Assembly: GCA_002197995.1 (NCBI GenBank)
Contig: NGZR01000005.1
Coordinates: 992,001 to 1,056,000 of the forward strand
DNA length: 64,000 bases
Origin: Gaeumannomyces sp. JS-464
Taxonomy: Eukaryota; Ascomycota; Sordariomycetes; Magnaporthales; Magnaporthaceae
Direction of reading: 5' to 3'
The position numbers and the translations under genes are program-made. The notes below the pieces were generated by a model. The model did no database searches. It was not told where the DNA came from and worked only from the letters and a program-made list of their open reading frames with translations. Of the stretch, positions 43,493-54,550 are shown one piece after another. The first letter of the stretch is position 1; every line of letters starts with the position of its first letter.

Positions 43493-44568
43493 TCTGGCTC
43501 CAGTCGCTGAGGGTACCTATGCAGGGGGTCTTGGAGGATGATCTCTCGCTTCGCGCCAAGTGATATAATTGAGCGCTTTGGATATGGTTCTATCACTAGG
43601 AATATCTGGACGCCGCTCGCGTAGTGGCACTTTGGGGTCAAAGCAGGTCGATACGTACGCCTCCCAGCGAGATAGTAAATTATGGGAAGAGGCAAAACAC
43701 TGTTGCATTGTCCATGCAGGCGTTTTGGATGGAAGGGAGGACTGTCATTGGGTTTCTCTGTGGCTGTACCTTGTAGGGGCCTCTTTGCAAAGAAGCGTGG
43801 AGGTCACAAAATCCTGAAACGTCCCCAAACCCTCCCAGGCCCCCACCAAAAATTGATCTCTGAACATATCAACCGATTGTCAAGGTCCTCCTACGTAAAA
43901 AAAAGATGCCCGGGGACGACGACAAAACCAACACCCCTGCGATCGCGGCTGCACGGCAATACCACCGGACCATGCAGGACGTCGACAGACGACCCTCTTT
44001 CCTGCCAAGCAATCGCCGCCAAGGGACGGCCCCGAGAGTCCCTCCGGGCTCACTGCCGCGGACTAAACGTCCCCTTCGCCACAGTCTGCAGACCGTCAAG
44101 CCTCCGAAACTACCGGACACTCTGCACGCTCTATCTGAGTGGGGCAGCGGCCGCCTGCGGGCCCAAGTGGATGCAGAGAACGCAATCTTGGTAGCCTCAT
44201 CGTCGAGCTCTCACAAAACCCATGGTGGTGGCGCGCGCCAACGAGCTGCGATCCCTGCGGAGGCCGGCCGCCGGGCCCGTCAACAAGAACTGGTATGCCC
44301 GCTGGAGACCAGACCACGACGGCGCGCTTCGCGCTGCAGCGGGGGACCTCGCCGGGTTAAGCAGGCCCAACGAGAGATAGGACCCACAGGTACGACCGCC
44401 AAGCAGTGTGAAGCCTCCGCCGGCCCGCTGTTGCGGGTCGAGAATGCATCATCGGCCGCCCCTCAAAGCCGGGCTCGCCCATGCGGGTGGCCGTTGCTCT
44501 TCCTTCCACACACAACAAGCATCCGAAAACGGGTAAAACACCAGGAACTGACCCTTGTGCTCACAGAA
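43493..44568. other. Intergenic region upstream of the oxidoreductase
   Basis: An open frame from 43906 runs into the next gene's first exon but has a composition typical of GC-rich noncoding frames (Arg/Pro/Ser-rich) and is not called. The promoter of the oxidoreductase lies here. Confidence 0.45.
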
Positions 44569-46235
44569 ATGTCGTCCGATACAGCGCGCGTCCGCAGGTG
44601 GCAGACGGTCCAGGATGGGCTGGACAAAATATACCTCACAGACGGGCCGATGCCCACGCCTGGCGAGGGCGAGGTTCTCGTCGAGATCCGTGCCGTCTCG
44701 ATCAACTATCGCGATACCGAAGGTGAGCATATCCGGCAGTCATCATCGATACGGACTGATGTCGAGTACGGGCTAACCAGGGTGACATTGGCGTGGTTTC
44801 TCGCCGCTTTAACCAAACCGCAAAAAAAGTGGCCAACGGAATCTACAAATCTCACCACAAATCCCTCGCCTCCAGCACCCCATCGCCCATCGCCCCGTGC
44901 TCCGACATGTGCGGCGTTGTCGTCTCCGTCGGCCCCTCCTCCTCCGCCTCCTCCTTCTCCTCCCCCTGGAAGGTTGGCGACCGCGTCGTGTCGACCTTGA
45001 TGCCAGGCTTCGCGGCGGGCCAGGTGCGCGAGCACCACCTGGCGACCAGCCTCGGCTTCCCTGCCGACGGCGTGCTGCAGACGCGCCGCGTCTTTCCCTC
45101 CGCGGGGCTGGTCCGCGCCCCGGCCCACCTGAGCGACGAGGAGGCCGCGTGCCTGCCCGTCGCCGCCCTGACGGCCTGGATGGCCCTGTTCTGGGACCGG
45201 CCGCTGGGCGAGGCGGCGCGGCAGGGGTTGAAGGGGAAGACGGTGCTGGTGCAGGGCACGGGGGGCGTGAGCGTCTGCGGGCTGCAGATTGCCAAGGCGA
45301 GCGGCGCGACGGGTGAGTTTAGGACGTATACTACCTTCTTACCGATCAGGCAAAGGTGTTTTGCGGGGATCGAGAGGCGATCTTTCGAGTGGTTTCCGTA
45401 TGTGTCCGGATCGAATCGCACTCCGTGTTTGTCCAGATATTTGCTCCTTGTGGGTACGAATGAGCTGGTTTGCCGAAATTATTCGGCCAAACGAGCCCAT
45501 TCAAATGCCACGAGACGGCGAATATCTGGACCAGCGTCGGTTGCAATTCGGTCCCCAGCACCCACATAAGCCATTTGAAGGACCTCTTTTCGATCCCGAG
45601 CAAGATCGCCGAGCATCGCAGCCCTCCCAATTGTTAAACGGACGCGACCGTTGCCAAAAGACCCACACAACGATGGGGTTTTGCGCGACGAGGGTTAGCA
45701 GAGGCGGCCAGCCGAGCACAATTGGATACTGATCCTGACGCCCACACACGCAGTCATCGTCACCTCCTCCTCGGACGCCAAGCTCGAGCGCGCCAAGGCC
45801 CTGGGGGCCGACCACGGCATCAACTACAAGACCACGCCGGAGTGGCAGAACGAGGTGCTGCGGCTGACGGGCGGGCGGGGCGCCGACGTCGTCTTCGAGT
45901 GCGGCGGCGCCGAGACGCTCCACCGGTCGCTGCAGTGCGTCTCGTTCGGCGGGCTTGTGTCGTGCATCGGGTATCTGTCGGGCACGCACGAGAAGGCCGA
46001 CGCTGCCGCCGCAGGCAGGCCACACGTGAACCTGCTCACGCTGACGCGAAACTCGACCATCAAGGGGATCCTGAACGGGCCTCAGGACAGGTTCGTCGAG
46101 ATGAACGCGTTCCTGGCGGACAAGGGGATGAAGCCGCTCGTGGAGCGCGTCTTCCCGCTCGAGGAGGGCAGGGAGGCGATGCTGTATCTCGCGTCGGGGA
46201 GCCACTTTGGCAAGGTGGTTGTCAAGATGTCGTGA
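44569..46235 (+). CDS. Zinc-type alcohol dehydrogenase-like / quinone oxidoreductase
   Basis: Medium-chain NADPH-dependent reductase, 372 residues, exons 44569-44722, 44830-45312 and 45754-46235. The GroES-like part has SINYRDTE and the IAPCSDMCG segment. The nucleotide-binding part has VLVQGTGGVSVCGLQIAK and VIVTSSSDAKLERAKALGAD, then GGRGADVVFECGGAETL. The second intron is 441 bases, about five times the usual size here, and contains a long imperfect inverted repeat; the first is 107 bases. Splice phases agree. The members I recall reduce quinones or alpha,beta-unsaturated carbonyls; substrate not predictable. Confidence 0.85.
45365..45598. repeat. Imperfect long inverted repeat inside an intron
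   Basis: The sequence from about 45365 to 45480 reappears, diverged, as its reverse complement from about 45484 to 45598. The best-preserved parts are GTCCAGATATT in both arms and the centre GTTTGCCGAA-ATTA-TTCGGCCAAAC. The arms are about 115 bases each, so the pre-mRNA intron could fold into one long hairpin. It could be a foldback element relic or a small-RNA precursor. Confidence 0.6.
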
Positions 46236-47355
46236 GGCCTGTTTCTTGGGGTCACGTGTTGTCAAGTATTGACTTGGGCGTGGAGGATTCTTGCATCCGA
46301 CCACCGTATGTAGGGTTCTGCGAAGAAACATCAACGCAATTCTGGATGCTTCCGCTCCGTGGGGTGACAATGAGTCCCACTGCTGCTCGGACGGGAACAC
46401 TAGGGTCACCGTCTTGGCAGGGGTTTGCAGTCACTTGCGGGGCTCCACGGGTTTCCAGGAAACACGACGCGATCAAGCAGGATTGAGAGAGAGCATAGGT
46501 TCAGGCATTTTGCTACCGAAAAGCGAAAGGTCGCGTTTATGTAAGAAGACGCTTGGCGAAGTGCAGGCAGAAAAGAAAAGGGCCAAGAAGGAAAAGGACA
46601 GCCATTCTGGCCTAAAATTGAGCTAAAACTGGACGATGGCACAGACCAACTGGCCGACAAGCCCCAGTTGAAACACCGCGAGGCCCAGGCCACCCTGGCC
46701 TCCAACCAAAGGCCACGTCAAAACCGTCGAATGCAAGGGTTCAGGGGCGACTCGGCTGGAGTGCCTGTATCAGCCCACGCCCTGGTTGGCTCGGGGAACA
46801 AGAGAACCCCTGAAACGGGCTGGGGAAAAATCAGCAGAGGCGGTAATCGTGCCACTCGACCCGTCGCGCCTCGGATGCTGCAGAGGCTTCGAGAGACCGC
46901 GATTGAAATTCGCAGAGAGTGCTTCCAGCTGGAGGTGCAGATCGTGCTTGTCGTCGACATTCTTCTTTCGTCTGACCTGCCTGGCAGCACTCCCCAACGC
47001 CAAAACCCCGACCCGGCCTGTGGCCGTTCCAAAGGTTGATCGACGCCCTGTCGCCTGCCTCAAGGCGTCAAAGCTCTCCCGGCCGCGTCCAGCAGAACAC
47101 CGTTCATCAGCGAAGGCTGTCGAACCATGTAGTCGCTCCTTCACGTGCACCATCATCCGTCCATTCATCCATTCTTACCCTCGCTGCATTTCGACTTTGG
47201 GTCTATTTCGTTGTCTGACAGTCCACGTGACTGCATAAGTTTCTCACACGTTCCCTTGCTGTCGGGCTCTCCCACACGGACGGCTGGCTGTCTGCTGACA
47301 GAGGGAGAGACACTCGTACGACACTGCATCCCTATACTATATCTTTATCGCGACC
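46236..47355. other. Intergenic region
   Basis: Promoter side of the multicopper oxidase. Overlapping frames on both strands show no protein features. Confidence 0.45.
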
Positions 47356-49529
47356 ATGGACCCGGAATCACAAAGCCGGGAGGAGCGCGAGGAGCTGCTG
47401 GCCGAGCACGATGGGGACTACGAACCGAAGCAGACCCGCCGCGCCGCGCCCGCGGCTCCGGTCAAGCGGCTCTCGTCACCCGTCATGATCGCCGTCTGCG
47501 CCGTGTCGATCCTCGCGCTGGTCGGCTTCGCCATGTCGTTTTGGGCGACGAACCAGTCGCGGCCCCCCTCGTCGGGCGAGTCCCACGGCGCGGCAAACAT
47601 GTCGCACCACGCTGGGACCGGGACGGCCGCATTAGCGTCAACGACAGCAGCATCCAGCACGCCGACGACTAGTGCAGCCAGCAGCGGTCCGTCATCGATC
47701 ATCCCCAAGGACGACCTCTTCAACCTGGACATGACCAAGTCGGGCTTCGAGGTGTCGAATAAGCCCAAGGCCCGCGAGTACGACTTCAACATCACGCGTG
47801 GCATGGGCGCGCCCGACGGCGTGGCCAAGCCCATGATCCTGGTCAACGGGCAGTCGCCCGGGCCGACGATCGAGGCCAGCGTTGGCGACGTGATCCGTGT
47901 AGTAATGCACAACTCGCTCCCCAACGAGACCGCCACCATCCACTGGCACGGCATCGACCAGCGCAACACGGTCTGGATGGACGGCGTGCCGGGCGTCACG
48001 CAGTGCGGCGTGCCGCCCGGCCAGAGCTTCGTCTACGAGTTTGTCGTGCCCAACCAGCGCGGCACCTTCTGGTACCACGCCCACGTCTCGGTCCAGTACA
48101 CCGACGGCCTGTACGGCGCCATCGTCATCCACGACCCGGACGAGAAGATCGCCGAGTACCACGAGGACCGCCTCGTCTTCATGGGCGACCTGCACCACCA
48201 GTACGGCGGCGACATCCTCTCGCAGTACCTGAGCAAGTCGCCGGCCTACGCCCCGGGCTCCGCGGGGACCGAGCCGTACCCGGACAACATCATCATCAAC
48301 GGCCAGCACCTCTTCAACTGCACCAAGCCCGCCTCGGACGCCGCCAGCGCCTTCACGGGCAAGGGGTGCGCCGGCGGGTCGCGGCACGTGGCGCGCGTCG
48401 GGGCCGGCAAGACGGTGCGCCTGCGCCTCATCAGCCACAGCTCCAACACGCCCTTGCTCTTCACCGTCGATGGCCACGTGCTTGAGATTGTCGAGATCGA
48501 CGGCGTCGAGGTGCACCCCATCGCCACGACGCTCGTCTTCCTGAACCCGGGCCAGCGCTACTCGGTGCTGGTGCGCACCAACCAGGCGCCCGGCAACTAC
48601 CTGATGCGCGCCGTCACCACATGCGCCATGCTCGACAACAGCCCAGACTCGAACCTCAACACCGTCGGCTCCCAGGGCACGGCCGTCTTCTCGTACGGCG
48701 AGGGCGTCGACCCGAACGGCCCGCTCGTCGAGGTTAACGAGACGTCCAAGGCCAGCGTCCCCCAGGAGCCTTGGGCCAAGCGCTGCACCGACCTGCCCTT
48801 TGACCTGGCCAAGCCGGTCCGCGAGATCGACGCGTACGAGGTCGGCGAGAAGAACAAGCACTCGTTCCTGTTCAAGTTCGTCGAGGACGAACAGGGCGTC
48901 CAACGCACCGTCATCAACAACGTAAGATCGGGGTTTCCAGTTTCTGCGCAGTCTGTTTTTCCTCTTTGATATTTTGTCAAACCTCTAACCCGTTTCTCCA
49001 CATCCAGACCATCTACGCCGGACTCCCGAACGGCGCCACGCTCTGGCAGGTCCCGCAGCAGGACCTCACGCCGCAGAACATGAACTCGTCGGCGCCCAAG
49101 TACGCCTGGAAGCCGGAGCAGCACGTGTTCGTGTCGGCCGACGAGGCCATGGGCGCGCAGGTGGCCATCAGCGCGGGCAACATGATGGGCCACCCGTGGC
49201 ACCTGCACGGCCAGCAGTTCCAGATCGTCGGCTGGGGCCGCGGCGTGTACGGCAAGCGCGAGACGACGTGGAACTTCAAGAACCCGCTGCGCCGCGACAC
49301 GGTCACCATCCCGGGCCACTCGCACGTCGTGATCCGCTACGTCGCCGACAACCCAGGCGTGTGGGCCCTGCACTGCCACATCCAGTGGCACGCCGAGGGC
49401 GGCATGTTTGTGCAGACGGCGCAGCGGCTGAGCAAGCTCAAGGACATGGTCAAGGAGCTGGCCGGCTTTGGCGACATCAAGTACCGCTTCTGCCCCCCAA
49501 CGCCGCCCCGGTCGGTTGACGGGCAATAG
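47356..49529 (+). CDS. Membrane-anchored multicopper oxidase
   Basis: Two exons, 47356-48921 and 49008-49529 (695 residues), intron of 86 bases. There is no cleavable signal; instead an acidic N-terminus (EEREELLAEHDGDYE) precedes a single membrane helix at about residues 41-66 (SPVMIAVCAVSILALVGFAM). This predicts a type II anchor with the oxidase outside or in the secretory lumen, linked by a Ser/Thr-rich stalk. All copper motifs are present: HWHG and WYHAHVS near the start, HPWHLHGQQFQ and HCHIQWHAEGGM near the end. The position after HCHIxWHxxxG is Met, which implies a lower-potential type 1 copper. Laccase-like or ferroxidase roles are possible. No permease gene of the Ftr1 type is adjacent. 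Confidence 0.9.
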
Positions 49530-50891
49530 CTGAGGAGACTGGCGACCTCGTGTGCCAGGGGTGGGTTCCCTGAGTAATGGATATATGTGTTTTCCTCGGC
49601 TGGGCGACGGAAGACGCCTCTGAGCCGCTGGTCGGCCCGTTTACAAACCGAAGTTCTTCGCCCTCATCATGGATCCCTGCCGCATTTGTATATAGAGCAT
49701 TATTTTATCCTTTCTCAGAAGCATGTTATATATCCATATAGATCTTTATTCACTCTTTCAACAAGCCGGCTCGTCCCTCGGTAACTAAAGCAGACTGGTG
49801 CCATCAACGCTTGCACATATCGTCGACGCCAAGACGGAGTTGTCACCGAGAAAGTTGGTCGGACACGCCGATGAAGATCGGACGCGGCCTGGCTGGGCGG
49901 AATACTACCTTCCCTTCCAGTCACCAGGTCAGCCGCCCTCTGCAGTCTCTCTGGACGATGTGTGGAGGCGTCGAGCCTTGTCAAAAGAGTCTTGATACTA
50001 CGTAGCAGTTCCTGCATGCAGACGGAAAAAAAAAGCACTTACATGACAGATGTTGAGATCGGCACGCTGTCGGCTGCAGCCATGTCGGTGGATTATGGCA
50101 CGTTTTGCGCACGTCGGTCCTCGAGCGGGCGGGCCAGAGGGGTCATCCGCCAAGACCATCCCCCTCCTCGACCCCTGCTCCCCCAGCAAGCCAGCGTGCG
50201 GCGGGGGAGCGGAAAAAAGCAGAGTAGAAGGACTGACCGCGAGCTTCTGAGCTCTGCAGCCACCATGCGGCGTGCGCAATGGCATCCTATCCTATCTACC
50301 AATGCGGACGCCGGTAGTCGGCAGCTGACATATAGGACAAGCTTTTTTTTTTTCCTGTTCGTCCCGAGCACGAACTGGAAGCTTGAAGCTCTTGGGAACA
50401 CTACCAACGCGCCCGATGCATGACGCTGTCAAACAACATCGATATTGCCCTTTACTGCCGGTATGGCCATCAGGAAAGGCGGCACAGCGGCGAGAGGCCA
50501 CCAACCAACGGGTTTCCGCCACCCCTGCTCCCGAGCTCCGCGATACTACAACATGACTACTACCTACCGAGCGGAGAGGCAGCTCGGTTCGGATGTCACA
50601 CACACTCGATATTGCTTTTTCTCCGCAGTGGACGGTCGCATTGTAGAGGGGCGTTCCGGTGACCGACCCTATGGCAGGACATGTCTCTCCAGTCCGAGGA
50701 TGTCGGGGACTGGGACAATCCGGGTACTTAAAGCTGCCGCTGTGCGCCAGAACGGAGGGCAGAGTACGCGTGGGAGGCAGCCCTGTCTAGCAGTCGTCGG
50801 CCATCGCTCCCGCTTCCAGACAGCCCGGCCCGCCCAGCTCAGCCCCCAGACTGCCCGTTTCTCGCTTTCTTTGACCTAGAAAACAGCAAGA
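49530..50891. other. Intergenic region
   Basis: Spacer and promoter of the alkaline phosphatase. No supported gene. Contains an 11-base T run near 50343. Confidence 0.45.
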
Positions 50892-52632
50892 ATGCGCGCC
50901 AGCGCCGCACTCGCCGCGGCCGCGGGCACCGCCCTAGTGCAGGCGGTGCCGTCGGCCAAGAACTTCATCTACGTCGTGCCCGACGGCTTCGGCGCGGCCT
51001 CGCAGACCATGGCGCGTGACTACGTGTCGCTGCTGCGCAACGGCGGCAACCCGGGCAGGCCGGTGACGTTCCAGCTGCCCGCCGACAAGATGGTGCTCGG
51101 CACCGTCCGCACCCAGGCCAGCGACAACCTGATCACCGACTCGGCCGCCTCCGCTACCGCCTTTGCGTGTGGGATCAAGACTTATAACGCCGGTAGGATG
51201 GGGACCGGCCCTTTGAAAGCAACGAGGAGACGGTGGAAAGATTGCTGACGAGAGAGTAGCCCTTGGAGTCAACGATGCGCGAGAGCCTGTCGGTTCTATC
51301 CTGGAGGCCGCCCACCTTGCTGGCATGAAGACCGGCCTGGTTGTTACTAGCACCATCAACCACGCAACCCCAGCTAGTATGTCATCAACGGCCGACAGCA
51401 GGACAATGGACAGAGCCTCGCGCTAACAACACCACTCGCAACCCCAACTTCCCAGGCTACTCTTGCATGTCTCGCACAGAGACTCGTATGCCAAGATCGC
51501 TGAGCACCAGATCGGATACACCCATCCGTTTGGGCCTTTTGTCGATGTCATGCTGGGCGGTGGCCGGGTAAGCTGCTCGCCTCGGACCCTATTGTGGAAA
51601 GCCGATCGGCAAGAAAAAGACAAGACTAAACACCCCCTTTCCCCCTTCATCAGTGCTACTACAAGCCCCAGGGCGAGTCCGGCTCCTGCCGGTCCGACGA
51701 CGCCGACCTCTTCGGCTTCGCGCGGCAAAACGGCTACCACGTGATGCAGAACCGCAGCGCCTTCGACGCCATCGACAAGGGCCTCGGCTCGGTGCGCCTG
51801 CCCTTCATCGGGCTCTTCAGCGACGGCCAGCTCATGTACGAGATGGACCGGTCGCGCGCGCCCGAGCGGGAGCCGTCGCTGCTCGAGATGGCCGAGACGG
51901 CCCTCAACGCCCTGGACCGCGCCACGGCGTCTGGCGACAAGGGCTACTTCCTCATGATCGAGGCCTCGGCGCATCGACCACGCGGGCCACGCAAACGACC
52001 CGGCCGCGCACCTGCACGACATCGTCATGTACAACGACGTGCTCGACCGCGTCCGGTCCTGGATCGACGCGCACCCGGACACGATGCTCATGTCGGCCGC
52101 CGACCACGAGACGGGCGGCCTCACGCTGCGCGGCTACAACCCGCTCCCGCTCGGGCGCGCCACCGCCTCGGCCGAGGTGCTGACGCGCCGCTTCGCCGGC
52201 TTCCAGGGCCCCGACGCCGAGCGCCGCGCCTTCTTCCGGTCCGAGATCCTGCCCGCGTACGGGCTGGGCGACGCGACCGACGCCGAGGTCGCCACGCTCC
52301 TCGCGTCCAAGAACCTGGGCTCCGACATGGGCAACCTGCTCGCCTCGCGCGCGGGCGTGCACTTCTCGACGGGCGGCCACACGGCGTCGGACGTGGTGCT
52401 GTACGGCTACGCCGCGGGCGGCGGCGGCAGGCTGCAGGAGTACAAGGCCGACATGGCCGGCAACTGGGACAACACGGAGCTGCCGAGGTACATTGAGCGC
52501 GTGCTCGGCGTCGACATGGCCGCGGCCACGGCGCGGCTGCGCGCCAACGGGACCGACTGGGTCGGCACCGACCGGGACAAGGACCCGCGGCTGGCCAGCA
52601 TCGACCACACCCTCGGCCACGGGCACGATTAG
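50892..52632 (+). CDS. Secreted alkaline phosphatase, two apparent frameshifts
   Basis: Exons 50892-51192, 51260-51376, 51456-51567 and 51654-52632 (introns of 67, 79 and 86 bases). A signal peptide (SAALAAAAGTALVQA) is followed by NFIYVVPDGFG (first metal ligand Asp) and TDSAASATAFACG with the nucleophile Ser near residue 84. STINHATPA, HVSHRDSYAKIAEHQIG, GYFLMIEAS and SAADHETGG with further metal ligands follow. The frame is lost at the start of exon 3 (one T missing near 51462) and again at 51968-51969, where an extra G follows GYFLMIEAS, just before the conserved IDHAGH. Without these two changes the protein would be a standard fungal alkaline phosphatase ending at TAG 52630-52632. Likely a phosphate-starvation enzyme by family. 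Confidence 0.8.
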
Positions 52633-53056
52633 GGGGATGAAGTGGATAAGATGGCGATGAGAATTTTTTGTCACACATTAGCATATGCAAATCCATATAA
52701 AGAATTATCCTCCGGACGTATCATCAGCCCCCTGATCGTTACCGGTTAGGAAGACAACAGGGTGCCTGCTTTTCTGTTATGAACAAGCCTTCTTCTGCGC
52801 CACCTTCAGCCACCGGACAATAGCGCGACCGCTAGTGCCAGGCACCCGGTTCAACCGCGAGAACAAAACTTCCTTCGACCAACTGTCCCCATGCAGATGT
52901 CACAGTGGCGCGCGAGTCTGCCGTTGGTTGGTTCTAAAGCCAACCCCGTGCGACCAACAGACCAAAACCCCTCCTCTTCCTGTCCACCTCCCTCTTCCAA
53001 CTTATCCAGGGCTGCCAAGGTTCTTTCATTAACCGGCAAACCGTGTAAGCATAATC
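52633..53056. other. Intergenic region
   Basis: Short spacer between the phosphatase and the F-box-like gene. No gene. Confidence 0.5.
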
Positions 53057-54550
53057 ATGATTGGCTTCTTGTCGCTCTCGGGCGAGCTTGTGGCCGAAGT
53101 CAGCAAGCACCTCGATCATGGGGATCGTGTGAGCCTCAGCAGCACCTGCAGCCAGCTCCGCCATCTCCTTGCGCACGACGTCTTCCGGGAGCTCCACCTG
53201 TCAAACAAGCCCGAGCACTGCGAGCACGTCCTCGCCCTTGCCCGCAAGTACGGCTATCACACACAGAAGCTGTTCTTCAGCGCTCGCGTCAGGGTCCTCG
53301 AGGACGACCACGGCGCCAAGGCGTTCCCCCGGCCGGTCCTGCCCAGAGCGGCGGCGGCGCTCCTCTCAGGGGCATCTGACCCGGATGCCGATGCGGATCC
53401 CGGCCGACATGACCATCCGCTGCTTCCCAACCTCCGCAGCCTGAGCCTCGACGTCCGGTGCACTTACCAGCCCGGCTCGACGGAGCTGCTTTCCCAACAC
53501 GACGGGGTCATTCGGTCCTTTGGCGGGCTCTACCGCGAGCGCTGGGACCGCGACCCCGACGTGGGGCGCGTGCGGGAGCTCGAGAGCCGCCACGCGTGGC
53601 GCGCCCTGCTCACCGAGGTCTGGGCCGCCGCGTCGGCCAACCGGACGGTGCGGGACCTCACCGTCGACAGGTACCACCCGGCCCGCACGTCGGCGTCGGG
53701 GACGGGCGAGTACGGCGCCTTCGTCGGGCGCCTCGAGTCGCTGACCCTCGTCTTCTCGGCAGCGACCGGGCGCGGGACCCGCGACCGCCGCGGCCAGTAC
53801 GTGGCCAGGGCCCCGGAATTCCACGCCTACGTGTGCGCGTCGCTGGGCGACACCTTTTTCAAACACGCCCGGTCGCTGCGCAGGCTGACGATCGACTCCA
53901 AGGAGTGGGCGTGCCTCGGAGACGGCCCGGACTACCTCGAGAGCCCGCCGGTCCTGGACCTGTCGGCAAACATGCCGCGCCTCGAAAGCCTGGAGCTGCG
54001 TCGCTACCTCGTCACCCGGGGGCTGGCCGAATCCTTGCTCGGGGCCCGCGACAAACTCAAGCGCATCAAATTGACCAACTCCCTCGCAGAAGGGAGACAC
54101 TACGACTACAAACACGAGAGAAACACCGACGATTACGAGTGGCCAGGGGACTACTGGGAGGACGAGTGGGAGGAAGAGTTGGCTGACAACTGGGGAGAGT
54201 TTCTCAAATCGCTGTCCTCGGGCGGCTTCCGGCGCCTGTGCCGGTTCGACATCGAGTATCCGGACCGCCGCCTGAGGAAGGCACCGTTTTCGTACGCGGA
54301 CGTATCCGGCAGAGAGGAATATGAAAAGGATATACTGCCGGACTCCCACGTGATGAAGGCTCGCAGGCTGCTGGAGGAGGAACCGAGCCGCCCGGTATTT
54401 GGGTACTACTACATGCTTAGGGGGCACGGCACCATTGTGGAGGCCACTGACATCAATTGCAAGGCTTTCCTGATCGGTGACGACCAGAGGGCCAATGAAG
54501 AGTTGGAGGCCGCCATGGCTGAGAACCGACGCAGATGCGGCGAGTTTTGA
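53057..54550 (+). CDS. F-box-like protein
   Basis: Intronless frame of 497 codons. Residues about 5-45 form an F-box-like motif (LSGELVAEVSKHLDHGDRVS and SLSSTCSQLRHLL), the Skp1-binding part of SCF ubiquitin ligases. The remainder has irregular leucine-spaced segments (LPNLRSLSLDVRC, MPRLESLELRRYL, SLRRLTIDSKEWA) like those of fungal F-box/leucine-rich proteins that recruit substrates, then an acidic stretch and the C-terminus EAAMAENRRRCGEF. No frame problems. Such genes are very numerous and variable in filamentous fungi; no substrate can be named. Confidence 0.75.
   Translation: MIGFLSLSGELVAEVSKHLDHGDRVSLSSTCSQLRHLLAHDVFRELHLSNKPEHCEHVLALARKYGYHTQKLFFSARVRVLEDDHGAKAFPRPVLPRAAAALLSGASDPDADADPGRHDHPLLPNLRSLSLDVRCTYQPGSTELLSQHDGVIRSFGGLYRERWDRDPDVGRVRELESRHAWRALLTEVWAAASANRTVRDLTVDRYHPARTSASGTGEYGAFVGRLESLTLVFSAATGRGTRDRRGQYVARAPEFHAYVCASLGDTFFKHARSLRRLTIDSKEWACLGDGPDYLESPPVLDLSANMPRLESLELRRYLVTRGLAESLLGARDKLKRIKLTNSLAEGRHYDYKHERNTDDYEWPGDYWEDEWEEELADNWGEFLKSLSSGGFRRLCRFDIEYPDRRLRKAPFSYADVSGREEYEKDILPDSHVMKARRLLEEEPSRPVFGYYYMLRGHGTIVEATDINCKAFLIGDDQRANEELEAAMAENRRRCGEF

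Noticed and set aside
43906..45000. 364-codon plus-strand frame ahead of the oxidoreductase
   Set aside because: Continues through a real donor site into an intron; Arg/Pro/Ser-rich and without recognisable domains.
47692..48903. 403-codon minus-strand open frame over the multicopper oxidase
   Set aside because: Mirror of a GC-rich coding exon; Val/Arg/Ala/Asp-rich composition and no motifs, while the plus strand has all copper sites.
38900..49529. Possible secondary-metabolite cluster (hydrolase, membrane protein, oxidoreductase, oxidase)
   Set aside because: No backbone enzyme (PKS, NRPS, terpene synthase or prenyltransferase), no P450 and no pathway regulator is present.
51952..52674. 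240-codon minus-strand frame over the alkaline phosphatase
   Set aside because: Antisense shadow; the plus strand holds the conserved metal-binding motifs.
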